Under the pieces are notes generated by a model. It was not told the origin of the DNA. It made no database searches and worked only from the letters and a program-made list of their open reading frames with translations. A program made the position numbers and the translations under genes. Shown here piece by piece: positions 1 through 8,943 of a DNA stretch of 64,000 bases. Within the stretch, counting starts at the first letter, position 1, and each line of letters begins with the position of its first letter. The stretch covers positions 1 through 64,000 of the forward strand of contig JAUIBW010000016.1 in the NCBI GenBank assembly GCA_030427585.1, given 5' to 3'. This DNA is from Bacteroidia bacterium. Lineage in GTDB: Bacteria > Bacteroidota > Bacteroidia > Flavobacteriales > Flavobacteriaceae.

Positions 1-177
1 ATAACCAAGAGTTTTTAACCATCTGGAAATCGTCATTTTGCCTCCAATATTATATCGTATCCTAAGAGAAGTTAGAGAATGACCTCCTCTTAAATGTTCG
101 TTACAAATAAACTGCTTAAAATCTTCACTGTATCTAGATTGCCTTTTTGATGAAGATGTTTTTGAATATCTTTCCAT
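1..177 (-). CDS. IS3-type transposase OrfA, N-terminal part (cut by window edge)
   Basis: An open frame runs on the minus strand from an ATG at 177 to the left edge without a stop, giving 59 residues that begin MERYSKTSSSKRQSRYSEDF. The basic start, the SxxFK-type lead-in and a helix-turn-helix-like segment ending TISRWLKTLGY resemble the OrfA of IS3-family elements, which binds the terminal inverted repeats. The rest of the gene and any OrfB lie outside the window, so completeness cannot be judged. Family assignment is by motif memory; another small HTH transposase is possible. Confidence 0.6.
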   Translation of the reverse strand, partial: MERYSKTSSSKRQSRYSEDFKQFICNEHLRGGHSLTSLRIRYNIGGKMTISRWLKTLGY

Positions 178-225
178 TTTTTACACTGTTTGTGTAAACC
201 TATTTCAGGACAAGACAGGGTCTAA
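1..225 (-). mobile_element. Left-over end of an IS3-like insertion sequence
   Basis: The transposase fragment is preceded on the minus strand by a short leader with a perfect inverted repeat TTACAC/GTGTAA at about 181-197. Further out is the stretch reading GACCCTGTCTTGTCCTGAAA on the minus strand, which looks like an IS3-type terminal repeat. The outer boundary near 225 is an estimate; no target duplication can be checked because the other end is not in the window. Confidence 0.45.
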
Positions 226-707
226 TTGATCTCAAGGAGCTTCGAGCCGATAATTTATCATTTCGAAAAGATAAGTTTATGCTTTTTTTTGATAAAGTAT
301 CATTTCGAGTTGAAACTTTATCGGTTTTATGTGATATACTTATGTTTTGGTTTGATAAATTATCAGCTCGAAGCATCATTTTATCAACTCGAACTACCTT
401 TACAGGTACTTCGAAGTACCTCGATGGTCCTTAGAACTGTTATTTTATCTCCCCAAAATACCTTAGGAGGTGGTTAAAACCTTTACTGTATCAGTCAGAA
501 ACCTTTTAAAATCATTTTAGAGGATCTTTTTATCAAAAATAAGCCAGATAAAGCACACTAATAAGCTCAAAAGTATTATTAGCCAGAATTTTTCGAAAAT
601 CAACAGGTCATATATAAAATAAAAACTTTGGTTTTTTATGCGGGCAACCCCAAAATCATAAAAAAAAGATTGTTTTTCAGATAATCTGCTTTTCACTACA
701 TGATATA
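178..707. other. Gap between IS end and first gene
   Basis: Apart from the IS end and the repeat cluster at 241-420, I see no gene, RNA gene or clear terminator here. The sequence from 480 to 700 is plain AT-rich DNA. Confidence 0.5.
241..420. repeat. Cluster of degenerate inverted and direct repeats
   Basis: Two arms, TTCGAGCCGATAATTTATC at 241-259 and GATAAATTATCAGCTCGAA at 354-372, are inverted copies with one mismatch. Between them, GATAA and TTATCA units recur with a spacing of about 60 bases, and TTCGAGTTGA at 304-313 pairs with TCAACTCGAA at 384-393. A perfect 16-bp palindrome GGTACTTCGAAGTACC follows at 405-420. An 83-codon open frame crosses this region but looks like a by-product of the repeats. 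Function is not known. Confidence 0.6.
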
Positions 708-1202
708 TTATTCCTCAGGGCCGGTACCCTCCTGATCTATTGGCTGTCCTTTATTTTTTTTAAACAACGTTTTCATATCTTGATATACCGCTTTGGCCCC
801 CGGTTCATTCTCCCCTGCCAAAAAACGCATCATACGATAAAAACTCAATGCGTTCTTATAATTATCATAATCCAACAAAGTTTTGGTATCTATCAATTGC
901 TGAAAAAGGTTTTCTAACAATTGTACCTGTGTTTCTATTTGTTTTCGGGCAATAAAATCGCGATCAAACTCCTCTTTATCCAAAAAACGCGGAATCCAGT
1001 CGGGATGTTGCTCCATATAACTTTTTGCTTTATCCACAATCAATTTGTTTTGATTGGCGATTCGCCCATATTGCCCGCGCTGAGCAGGGGTAAGATTTAC
1101 CGTTTTGCCATGTAATGCTTTTTTAAGCATAACAATTGCCTGGTTAATGTTGCTTAATTCTTCTTCTGAAAATGTAATACTAATTAGGTTTTCCAGTGCC
1201 AT
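708..1202 (-). CDS. Conserved unknown helical protein, 164 aa
   Basis: This soluble, mostly helical protein has no signal peptide and no membrane segment. It carries an N-terminal TFSEEELSNINQAI stretch, a LTPAQRGQYGRIANQ segment and a C-terminal YNDYKNALSFYRMM-like region (actual reading YDNYKNALSFYRMM). From memory it resembles an uncharacterised family that is frequent in Bacteroidota and often found in accessory regions; I cannot name a domain. The ATG at 1202 fits the start of the conserved-looking sequence. The gene stands alone, between the IS end and a long intergenic region. No function is proposed. Confidence 0.7.
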   Translation of the reverse strand: MALENLISITFSEEELSNINQAIVMLKKALHGKTVNLTPAQRGQYGRIANQNKLIVDKAKSYMEQHPDWIPRFLDKEEFDRDFIARKQIETQVQLLENLFQQLIDTKTLLDYDNYKNALSFYRMMRFLAGENEPGAKAVYQDMKTLFKKNKGQPIDQEGTGPEE

Positions 1203-1767
1203 AATGTACCCGGTTTTTTAAAATTAATAATTTATTCATGACACAAGGATATAGTATTCCGGTTTCGTTTTTTAACACCGAGTGTTCTTTTATGATTTTT
1301 TATCGTTTTTTTATAAAAAAATTAAGGTTTGATCCCTTTTTACTTTGATATAAATATTTCTACAGATACGTACTACTGAAGTGTGTAATTGCAAAGTGTA
1401 TAGAAGATAATGAAAACCAACCGGTCATAACACTACTTATGATCAGTTAATATTTATAAATCTTCACTACTATAATCTACAAACAACATAAACGAAACTC
1501 CTTTATTATGAACACATTAAACATAATAACCACAAAATAAAACACAAAGACCATTAATATTTTGAAAAAATTACCCCGATATGTTCTATAAAAAAATACC
1601 GATATGCTATATTTGACCCTGATTTTGGTCTTCTTTTAAAAAAACAAAAAAAGGATGTTTTTCCAACATATTGAATCCCAAAAACAAACCTAACATTTCA
1701 ATGTCTTATATGCTACTACTTAGTGCAATTGAATTTTCTATTATCTACTAAAACTAATATTAATACA
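1203..1767. other. Long intergenic region with one possible -7 box
   Basis: The 565 bases upstream of the exported protein gene hold no convincing gene. TATATTTG at 1608-1615 fits the Bacteroidota -7 consensus TAnnTTTG, but I see no TTG at the proper distance upstream, and it would leave a leader of about 150 nt. Confidence 0.3.
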
Positions 1768-2808
1768 ATGAAACTATTTACCCCTTACCTTGTTATTATT
1801 TTTCTCTTCACTACAACTGTATTTTCACAAAAAGCAGAGGCCGGTACAGGGGCCGCTTCAAGCTATGAGGATAATCCTGCCGCAAAAAGAACAATAGAAG
1901 ATATAGAAGCAGCTTTTCTTGTGTTTGAGGATTTTGGCTTCATGCTTGAAGGAGAATATACTGTAGAAAACAATACGATCTCAGGAAAAAAATATTATTC
2001 TTTGAGTGACGGTGACAAGTACAAAAAAATATCCTTACTAATTGAAGAAGGAAAAATTATCGGGGCAGATGTTGAAGGAAATAAATTAGATATCATTTTT
2101 GAGGGAGATAAAGTAAAAAAAATAAGTGCAGAATCACTGTCTAACTTTGAGTATACCTTTTATAGAAATGCTGAAGGTAATGTAGCTAAAATCGAAAACC
2201 CTTTTTCTAACGGAAAAATACAATGGATCGATTTTGTCTATAACAATGGAAAAGTGAGCGAAATTACCAAATACTTTAAAAAAGGAAAATTTGGAAAAAC
2301 AGTAACCACTATCTTAGAGAATACACCTGCTAAATTTAAAGCCTCTTTGAGCGAGTATCCACACAAAGCCAAAGAGTTCTCTAAACAACGTAATATTACC
2401 GTATCAAAACTCGAAGAGAATAAATTTATGATCGAAAGGGTTTTTAATTTCGGAAAAGGGAGAAAAACAAATACCACCATCAATATACAGTATACCAATT
2501 TTAATAAGATAAAAAGATGGGCAAAAACTACCAATGAAACAAAAAAGGACATAAAAGAGTACGAATACCTCAACGAGAAACTATCTAAGTCTACTGCAAT
2601 ACTGAGCAACAATGAAGAAATCCTTTCTAAAACTATATATATATATTTTGATTTAAAAGAACAAGGGACTTCGTTGCCAGAGTACGAGTGGAGAGAAGGA
2701 AGATATGAATTTGATGCTAATAATGAGTTAAATTTTGTTGAGCGGGACGGAAAATTTAAAAGAAAAGAAAATGGGGCCTGGACAGACTGGAAACATATAA
2801 GAATGTAA
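1768..2808 (+). CDS. Exported protein of unknown function, 346 aa
   Basis: I place the start at the ATG at 1768 rather than the upstream one at 1723, because only then does the protein open with a normal signal peptide, MKLFTPYLVIIFLFTTTVFS followed by QKAEAG. The mature part is rich in charged and aromatic residues, with alternating G/N/D turns and repeated xxGKI, xxGKV and EGNKL units. These suggest stacked beta strands, as in YD-like or YwqK-like repeat proteins, but no family can be assigned. There is no lipobox cysteine and no T9SS tail, so it is probably periplasmic. It stands alone; an inverted repeat follows it at 2848-2884. Confidence 0.7.
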   Translation: MKLFTPYLVIIFLFTTTVFSQKAEAGTGAASSYEDNPAAKRTIEDIEAAFLVFEDFGFMLEGEYTVENNTISGKKYYSLSDGDKYKKISLLIEEGKIIGADVEGNKLDIIFEGDKVKKISAESLSNFEYTFYRNAEGNVAKIENPFSNGKIQWIDFVYNNGKVSEITKYFKKGKFGKTVTTILENTPAKFKASLSEYPHKAKEFSKQRNITVSKLEENKFMIERVFNFGKGRKTNTTINIQYTNFNKIKRWAKTTNETKKDIKEYEYLNEKLSKSTAILSNNEEILSKTIYIYFDLKEQGTSLPEYEWREGRYEFDANNELNFVERDGKFKRKENGAWTDWKHIRM

Positions 2809-3199
2809 AATCCGGACAGGTACATATCAAAAAGTTTTTTTGTTAAACCGGGCTTATTGAAGTGATGTTATTTAATAAGCTCGGACAGAAAATTTGACTT
2901 TTGAGTGTATTTTCAGGTTTTTTGTTTATACCGGCACTAATAAACCGCTCTAAATTATTACCTGGTTACAGATAGAAATAACTTACAATACTCGATACTA
3001 CATCATAAAAAAGCCTTATAACAACAGTCAGAACAAGGTAACTGGGCTTTATTTATATAATTAAGTGAAGCATAGATAAATAACAATCACTGTAATACGA
3101 ATACATCCACAATAATTACGTATAAATACCTATACAATTTATTTCAAAAATTCTCTACCTTTATTACTACACAAAAACAAACCAACTTTACTACTAGCT
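2809..3199. other. Intergenic region, no gene seen
   Basis: Besides the inverted repeat at 2848-2884, the only structure is a loose pair AAAGCC at about 3010 and GGGCTTT at about 3045. TACCTTTA at about 3157 resembles a -7 box for the next gene, with the last base off consensus. Confidence 0.3.
2848..2884 (+). terminator. Inverted repeat after the exported protein gene
   Basis: CCGGGCTTATT and AATAAGCTCGG form an 11-bp stem with one mismatch and a 15-nt loop, 40 bases after the stop codon. No T-run follows, so it is only a weak terminator candidate. Confidence 0.35.
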
Positions 3200-4138
3200 A
3201 TGGATATCAATCAAACTCTATCCAATCTTATCAAAAATGATAAAGTCTGGGTTTTTACCATTTCTTTGATTATTATCATTCTGGGATTTAGTAACATATT
3301 AGTAACACCAGCTATTGATTTTTTATCTAAAATAAATGGGGATATGATGCTGGGGCTTGGTGTTGCCATAGAGTTAAAAAGTATCGCTTCAGGTATTGAT
3401 AATTCTGGTATCCTCTTAGTTGGCGGGCTGGCAACAGAGCTTTCTGATATTTTTACACGTGCTATTAATTATTTAACCTTTGCAAATATTGTAATCGCAG
3501 TTCAAACCATATTGGTTAATATGGGTAAATCATTGCTGTTTAAAGTACTTCCTTTAATTTTTCTTATCGGTATATTCTTTGAAAAATATAAAAAAACAGC
3601 TTTAAAACTGCTTATTATAGCATTGCTTATCAACCCGGGACTTTCTTTATACGTTAATGGAATACACTATGTATCTGATACTATGGAGTTAAGTCTTGGT
3701 TCTTCGTTACATGAACATCTTTCATCTATTAAAAATAAATATGAAGCAAAGAAAAAGCACATCAAATCAAAACAAGAAGCCCGAAAAAACAGACAATTAG
3801 AGAAAGCTAAAGAAAAAGGTCGTAAAGGTATTGGCATTTTTAAAAAAGTTGAAGATGCAGTTGTTGATAAAATCGAAGACGTTAGTGTTGATGCAGAAGA
3901 AGGAGTTTCTGAAGCTTTTGAAATCTTAAAAGAAGGTAAAAAAGAATTGATGAAACTTATTATAAACATGATTAGTAACCTCATTGTTCTTTTTCTTATT
4001 TTACCACTATTATATTTTTATCTCATGAGTTTCTTACTTAAGAAGTTTTTTCATTTTTCTGGATTAAGTAAAATTGAAGAAGCTCAGAAGGAAAATTTAA
4101 AAAAACTTGGCAAAGATCTAACTCATGATCCGCATTAA
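3200..4138 (+). CDS. Multi-pass membrane protein with a charged helical middle, unknown
   Basis: The 312-residue protein has a hydrophobic segment at about 17-38, two or three more between about 90 and 152, and a last one at about 250-282. Between residues 165 and 245 lies a strongly charged, Lys/Glu-rich stretch (KNKYEAKKKHIKSKQEARKN and onward) that is probably a long coiled coil or rod on one side of the membrane. I do not recognise the family. The gene is followed after 49 bases by the GH25 lysozyme gene in the same direction, so the two may be cotranscribed; that would suggest an envelope role, which is inference only. Confidence 0.65.
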   Translation: MDINQTLSNLIKNDKVWVFTISLIIIILGFSNILVTPAIDFLSKINGDMMLGLGVAIELKSIASGIDNSGILLVGGLATELSDIFTRAINYLTFANIVIAVQTILVNMGKSLLFKVLPLIFLIGIFFEKYKKTALKLLIIALLINPGLSLYVNGIHYVSDTMELSLGSSLHEHLSSIKNKYEAKKKHIKSKQEARKNRQLEKAKEKGRKGIGIFKKVEDAVVDKIEDVSVDAEEGVSEAFEILKEGKKELMKLIINMISNLIVLFLILPLLYFYLMSFLLKKFFHFSGLSKIEEAQKENLKKLGKDLTHDPH

Positions 4139-4187
4139 CCCAAAATTTAAACCATTAAATGCTCTTAAAACGTAACCAATAGAATTT

Positions 4188-4919
4188 ATGAAAAAAATTA
4201 CCATTCAACTTTTTACACTCTCGATAGTATTATTTTCGTGTGCAACAGATAAAAACAATTTGTGTACTTCAGAAAATCAAAGACTTGAAACAGACCCTTC
4301 TATTTTAGGAATGGACGTTTCTCATTTTCAGGGAGACATCAAATGGGATGATATTAAAAAAGACGGGGTCAATTTTGTGTACATCAAAGCTTCAGAAGGT
4401 GATGATTTTAAAGATCCTATGTTTAAAACAAACAGAACAGCTGCAAAAAGTAAGTGTATCTACCGGGGCGCTTATCATTTTTATCAAACCGGTTATGATC
4501 CTGCAAAGCAAGCTCAAAATTTTATAGCCGCAGTAGACACATTAGAACCAGGGGATTTACCTCCCGTTTTAGATCTCGAAGAATCAGGGATTCAAGCTCC
4601 TGTAACCAAAAAAGAATATCAAAAAAATACCTTACTCTGGTTACAAACAGTAGAAAAAGAATGGGGAGTGGCCCCTATTATCTATTGTGATGTTTCTTTT
4701 GGTAATAAATATCTCGACCTGCCTGATTTTGCTAAATATAAGTTATGGCTTGCTGAGTATACTAAAAAAACTCCAAAAGTTCCCAATACATGGAAAAATA
4801 AAGGCTGGACTATCTGGCAACGTACAGACCTTAAAAACCTAAAAGGGATCAAAGGGGATGTCGATTATGATCTATTTCATGGCAATGCTGAAGCGTTCAG
4901 AAAACTATTGAAAAAATAA
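4188..4919 (+). CDS. GH25 family lysozyme, lipoprotein
   Basis: The protein is a glycoside hydrolase family 25 muramidase, which cleaves the MurNAc-GlcNAc bond of peptidoglycan. The first 18 residues end in LFSC, a lipobox with the acylated cysteine at 18. The GH25 fold begins with GMDVSHFQGDIKWDDI, whose Asp43 is an expected active-site residue. VLDLEESG at 127-134 carries the catalytic Asp-x-Glu pair (Asp129, Glu131), and WTIWQRTD with VDYDLFHG closes the barrel as in other members. The length of 243 residues is normal for a single catalytic domain without cell-wall-binding repeats. It sits 49 bases after an unknown membrane protein gene. As an outer-membrane or periplasmic lipoprotein it could act in cell-wall turnover or in attack on other bacteria. 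Confidence 0.9.
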   Translation: MKKITIQLFTLSIVLFSCATDKNNLCTSENQRLETDPSILGMDVSHFQGDIKWDDIKKDGVNFVYIKASEGDDFKDPMFKTNRTAAKSKCIYRGAYHFYQTGYDPAKQAQNFIAAVDTLEPGDLPPVLDLEESGIQAPVTKKEYQKNTLLWLQTVEKEWGVAPIIYCDVSFGNKYLDLPDFAKYKLWLAEYTKKTPKVPNTWKNKGWTIWQRTDLKNLKGIKGDVDYDLFHGNAEAFRKLLKK

Positions 4920-5081
4920 TCTTCAGTATACCCAATTACAATTAGTAATTAGACAAAACTGCTTGTATATCTAATCATCTTTTGGATATTATTATAAAGG
5001 AGGTACGACATTCCCGTATCATCTTAAAATCAATTATATTTACCCTTCAAAACACACAAAGCACTATCTAAAATTAATATC

Positions 5082-6620
5082 ATGAAAAAACTATTGCTGT
5101 TATTTACAGTATTACTGATTTCTACAACGAATGTATTAAGTCAAACAATTACTACAGTTGATCTTAAAAAGTTAGATGAATATTATGCAAAAATGGCAAA
5201 AGACTGGGATATCCCTAGTGTTTCTATTGGAATTGTTAAAGATGGGAAACTGATTTTCAGTGGTAGTTACGGAGTAAAAGAACAAGGAAAAAACGAAAAA
5301 CCTGATGAAAATACGCTGTACGCTATTGCATCTAATTCTAAAGCGTTTACAGCTACTATTATTGGGATGCTGGTTCAGGAAGGAAAGCTAAACTGGAATG
5401 ATAAGGTAAAGAAACATCTACCCTATTTTGCGCTCTACGACCCATGGGTAAGTAATGAAGTAACTATAAGAGATATGTTAAGTCATCGTGTAGGGCTTGG
5501 CACATTTAGTGGTGATGTGATCTGGTATAAAGCTAATCTAACATCAGAAGAAATCATAAAAAGAATTAAACATCTTCCTAAAACTCATGATTTCAGATCC
5601 GGTTTTGGGTACTCTAATGTGATGTACATTACCGCAGGAGAAATTATAAAAAAAGTAACCGGAAAAAGTTGGGGCGAAAATGTAAAAGAACGAATTCTAG
5701 ATCCTCTGGGAATGGATAGAACCATAACCTCATATAAAAAACTCGATACCAAAAAGAATTATGCTACCCCACATGGTCGTGAAAATGATAAAAATATCCC
5801 TATCGATTGGGTGGATTGGGAAGAAATAGGTGCTATGGGTGGGCTTATTTCTAGTGTTAAAGATGTTTCTAAATGGATGATCTTTAATCTAAACCACGGT
5901 CGTATCGATAAAGATACCTTACTTACCAAAAACACCAGAAATATAATCTGGACACCTCATAACAATTATAGAGTAGATCACACTTCAAAAAATGATTTCA
6001 ATAAGCATTTTAGTGGTTATGGATTAGGATGGGGATTAAGTGATTATCAAGGAAGACTTAGTGTTGCTCATACAGGAGGGTTTGATGGGATGATTACGGC
6101 AGTTACTTTAATTCCTGATGAAAATCTAGGGGTTGTAGTACTTACTAACGGTATGAAAAGCCCGATTAGAGCTGCAACTTATCACGCTTTAGATCAATTT
6201 CTAGGTACAACATCTAATGATTGGTCTGCCAAACTATTGAAAAAAGCAAATACCAATGGTAAAAAAGACACCCGAATCTCTATAAGAAAAGAAAAAAGAG
6301 AGCTAAATACCAAACCTTCTGTCGAACCACCTAAAATAGTAGGAGATTACAGGTCTGATATCTACGGAAAAATTAAAATCTCGTTAGAAAAAAACCAGTT
6401 GCGCATGAAATTTGAGCATACTCCAGATTTATCTGCTACATTACGACACTGGCATCATGACGTTTGGGAAATTGTTTGGGATAAGAAACATGCCTGGTTT
6501 AGTTTTGGAACAGTAAAATTTAATACTGATAATAACCTAAATGTTAAAAGTATGGATTTTGATGTTCCTAATGATGATATCTTCTTTGAAGAACTAAAAC
6601 CGCATAGAATATCTGAATAA
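5082..6620 (+). CDS. Serine hydrolase, class C beta-lactamase-like, with DUF3471-type tail
   Basis: After a signal peptide (about residues 1-20, ending VLSQ) comes a penicillin-binding/beta-lactamase class C fold. The catalytic SxxK motif is SNSK at 84-87, the YxN motif is Y177-S-N179, and the third motif is HTG at 330-332. The family includes esterases, D-aminopeptidases and carboxypeptidases as well as beta-lactamases. The last 100 residues (VGDYRSDIYGKIKISLEKNQ and onward) resemble the DUF3471 lipocalin-like domain that often follows this fold. The substrate cannot be read from the sequence, and resistance should not be assumed. It is a single gene; a convergent terminator-like hairpin follows it. 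Confidence 0.88.
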   Translation: MKKLLLLFTVLLISTTNVLSQTITTVDLKKLDEYYAKMAKDWDIPSVSIGIVKDGKLIFSGSYGVKEQGKNEKPDENTLYAIASNSKAFTATIIGMLVQEGKLNWNDKVKKHLPYFALYDPWVSNEVTIRDMLSHRVGLGTFSGDVIWYKANLTSEEIIKRIKHLPKTHDFRSGFGYSNVMYITAGEIIKKVTGKSWGENVKERILDPLGMDRTITSYKKLDTKKNYATPHGRENDKNIPIDWVDWEEIGAMGGLISSVKDVSKWMIFNLNHGRIDKDTLLTKNTRNIIWTPHNNYRVDHTSKNDFNKHFSGYGLGWGLSDYQGRLSVAHTGGFDGMITAVTLIPDENLGVVVLTNGMKSPIRAATYHALDQFLGTTSNDWSAKLLKKANTNGKKDTRISIRKEKRELNTKPSVEPPKIVGDYRSDIYGKIKISLEKNQLRMKFEHTPDLSATLRHWHHDVWEIVWDKKHAWFSFGTVKFNTDNNLNVKSMDFDVPNDDIFFEELKPHRISE

Positions 6621-6629
6621 TAATAGGTG

Positions 6630-6685
6630 TTAAAAAATGAAAAAAACGAATTCTTAGGTAAAAAATTCAGGTTTTCATTTTTTAA
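6630..6685. terminator. Convergent terminator between the hydrolase and E1 genes
   Basis: TTAAAAAATGAAAA at 6630-6643 and TTTTCATTTTTTAA at 6672-6685 are perfect 14-bp inverted arms around a 28-nt loop, lying between two convergent genes. Because the arms are A/T-rich, either strand gives a stem ending in T residues. Confidence 0.6.
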
Positions 6686-6708
6686 TCTAACCTATTTAAT
6701 CTAACCTA
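6681..6708. repeat. Perfect 14-bp tandem duplication
   Basis: TTTAATCTAACCTA occurs twice head to tail at 6681-6694 and 6695-6708, just after the end of the E1 gene. Confidence 0.8.
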
Positions 6709-6718
6709 CGTGAACAAA

Positions 6719-8782
6719 TCAATATGCTAATAATTCGTCTATCTTCTCTTTTACTTTTTCGGTAGAAGGAATCATAGTTTGCTCCAAAGTGCTATTCAAA
6801 GGAATAGCTGGCATATTCTCTGATCCAATAGTCATCACAGGAGCATCCAAATATCTAAAACATTCTTCCTGGATTTTACCCGATAACGCTCTTGCAAAAG
6901 AATTATTGGTAGGTTCTTCGGTAACTACAAGACATTTTTTGGTTTTCTTTACCGATTCCATAACGGTTTCTTCATCTAGAGGATACAATGTACGTAAATC
7001 AATAACCTCAACTACATCTTTCATACTTTTTGTAGCATTAAGCGCCCAATGTACTCCCATACCGTAGGTTACGATCGTCATGGTTTCCTTTTCATCCTGG
7101 GGCCATATACGTTGTACTATATTAGCTTTTCCAAAAGGTAATATATAATCTTCAGACGGTTCTATGGTTCTGGCAGCATCAGTTCCTTTTACTTTTGACC
7201 AATATAGTCCTTTGTGTTCTAAAATGACTACAGGATTTGGATCATGATATGCAGCTTTCATAAGTCCTTTAAGGTCTGCTCCATTACTTGGATATGCTAT
7301 TTTGATGCCTCGAATATTAGTTACTATAGATTCAACAGAGGAAGAATGATACGGCCCTCCGCTACCGTAGGCTCCAATCGGAACACGTAGAATCATCGAA
7401 ACCGGCCATTTCCCATTGGATAAATAACATGACCTACTTACCTCTGTAAATAACTGGTTTAATCCTGGCCAGATATAATCGGCAAACTGTACTTCTACAA
7501 TAGGTTTTAAACCAACGGCAGACATTCCCACAGTAGAACCAACAATAAAAGCTTCCTGTATAGGCGTATTAAACACACGCTCGTCTCCAAATTTTTGAGC
7601 TAATGTAGCTGCTTCTCTAAATACTCCTCCCAGTCTTCCTCCCACATCTTGTCCATATAACAAACATTCTTTATGCTTCTTCATTAATTCTTCTACAGCA
7701 AACAAAGCACAATCTACCATCACAACTTCTTCTTTATCGGCAGGGGATCGTTCTCCTTTTTCTTCTGTAATTGGTGTAGGGGCAAAATCATGCGTAAATA
7801 AGTCTTCTGGTTTCGGGTCTTCGGCTTTCATAGCTTCATCCAAATCTTTGGCCACTACTGCTTTTGCTTCTGCTTCTATCCCCAGCACTTCATCTTCGGT
7901 AAAACCAGAGGATAGTAATTGGTTTCTCAATACCGGATAGGGATCACGAGAACGAGCTTCTTCAAGATCATCACGATACCATTCCATTCGCACTCCCGAA
8001 GTATGATGATTTAGCAAAGGTACTTTGGCATGCACCAAAATTGGTCTTCTTTCTTCTCTTATGGTTTTGATTACTTCTTGTATTGCCAGGTAACTTTCTG
8101 TAAAATTAGCCCCGTCGATAGAAATAGCTTCTAATCCATTAAATCCTGCTGCATATTCAAAAGCATTTTGCGCACGGGTTTCTTCTTCATTTGCAGAAAT
8201 ATCCCATCCGTTATCTTGTACCAAATACAAAATTGGTAATTGTTTTAAAGCAGCCATCTGAAAAGCTTCTGCAATCTCTCCCTCTGTTACTGATGCATCT
8301 CCAAGAGAGCATACTACGAGAGGTTTATCTTTTAATGATTTGTCATCTAAACCTACCAATTCTTTGTATTGCATCCCTAATGCCACTCCTGTAGAAGGTA
8401 TCGCCTGCATTCCTGTTGCTGATGATTGGTGCGGAATTTTTGGTTTATCCTCATCGCGTAAGCTGGGGTGCGAGTAATAGGTTCTACCTCCCGAAAATGG
8501 ATCTTCTTTTTTTGCTAGTAACTGCAACATTAAATCATACGGCCGCATTCCTATCCCCAGTAACATTGAATCATCTCTATAATACGGAAACGCATAATCC
8601 TGAGGCAACAACTGCATTGCTGTAGCTATTTGGATGGCTTCATGCCCTCTCGAGGTAGCATGTACATATTTAGAAACAATCTTGAAGTTTTCTTCGTATA
8701 ACTCTGTCATCGACTTAGCCGTACAGAGTGTCATATATGCTTTTTCTAATACTTCTTTTGTTATGGTCTTTTCAGCTAACAT
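6719..8782 (-). CDS. 2-oxoacid dehydrogenase E1, fused alpha and beta subunits (branched-chain type)
   Basis: This thiamine-diphosphate enzyme decarboxylates a 2-oxoacid and passes the acyl group to the lipoyl arm of E2. Residues 1 to about 330 are the alpha part, with the TPP motif GDASVTEGEIAEA starting at 161 and the closing Asn191 (QDN). Residues from about 350 are the beta part (QDVGGRLGGVFREAA, VGMSAVGLKPIVEVQFADY). The 687-residue fused form is common in Bacteroidota. It ends a gene group E2-ilvE-E1 attached to the phenylacetate operon; E3 is not present and is presumably shared. Branched-chain 2-oxoacids are the expected substrates of the family, but the neighbours make phenylpyruvate a credible one (inference). 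Confidence 0.9.
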   Translation of the reverse strand: MLAEKTITKEVLEKAYMTLCTAKSMTELYEENFKIVSKYVHATSRGHEAIQIATAMQLLPQDYAFPYYRDDSMLLGIGMRPYDLMLQLLAKKEDPFSGGRTYYSHPSLRDEDKPKIPHQSSATGMQAIPSTGVALGMQYKELVGLDDKSLKDKPLVVCSLGDASVTEGEIAEAFQMAALKQLPILYLVQDNGWDISANEEETRAQNAFEYAAGFNGLEAISIDGANFTESYLAIQEVIKTIREERRPILVHAKVPLLNHHTSGVRMEWYRDDLEEARSRDPYPVLRNQLLSSGFTEDEVLGIEAEAKAVVAKDLDEAMKAEDPKPEDLFTHDFAPTPITEEKGERSPADKEEVVMVDCALFAVEELMKKHKECLLYGQDVGGRLGGVFREAATLAQKFGDERVFNTPIQEAFIVGSTVGMSAVGLKPIVEVQFADYIWPGLNQLFTEVSRSCYLSNGKWPVSMILRVPIGAYGSGGPYHSSSVESIVTNIRGIKIAYPSNGADLKGLMKAAYHDPNPVVILEHKGLYWSKVKGTDAARTIEPSEDYILPFGKANIVQRIWPQDEKETMTIVTYGMGVHWALNATKSMKDVVEVIDLRTLYPLDEETVMESVKKTKKCLVVTEEPTNNSFARALSGKIQEECFRYLDAPVMTIGSENMPAIPLNSTLEQTMIPSTEKVKEKIDELLAY

Positions 8783-8799
8783 TTTAAATCAATTTTTGA

Positions 8800-8937
8800 T
8801 GTACGACTTACGATTTTTGATTTCACTTGTTCTCGATATTTCTTAACTATTGTAAAACACTAAAACAACTCAAATTCTTCCTTAAATAATATTTTAATTA
8901 TTTTATCCTTCGTAAATCCAAATTTGTAATTCGTATA
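8800..8937. repeat. Hairpin spacer between ilvE and E1
   Basis: TGTACGACTTACGATTTTTG... at 8800-8823 matches the reverse complement of 8914-8937 at 19 of 24 positions. Both arms are made of degenerate TACGAATT-like units. It resembles the other inverted-repeat spacers in this operon (13296-13364, 17181-17254, 19275-19754, 21125-21198). Confidence 0.6.
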
Positions 8938-8943
8938 TTCTAA

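Noticed and set aside
226-477. 83-codon open frame on the plus strand
   Set aside because: It lies entirely in the degenerate repeat cluster, its product is a low-complexity Tyr/Phe/Leu-rich string, and no ribosome or promoter signal is evident.
2238-2825. 195-codon frame antisense to the exported protein gene
   Set aside because: It is the opposite-strand shadow of a gene with a clear signal peptide; the product is a hydrophobic serine-rich string without domain.
5082-6620. Antibiotic-resistance beta-lactamase
   Set aside because: The motifs only define the serine hydrolase superfamily; the DUF3471-type tail is usual in esterase or peptidase relatives, so resistance is not supported.
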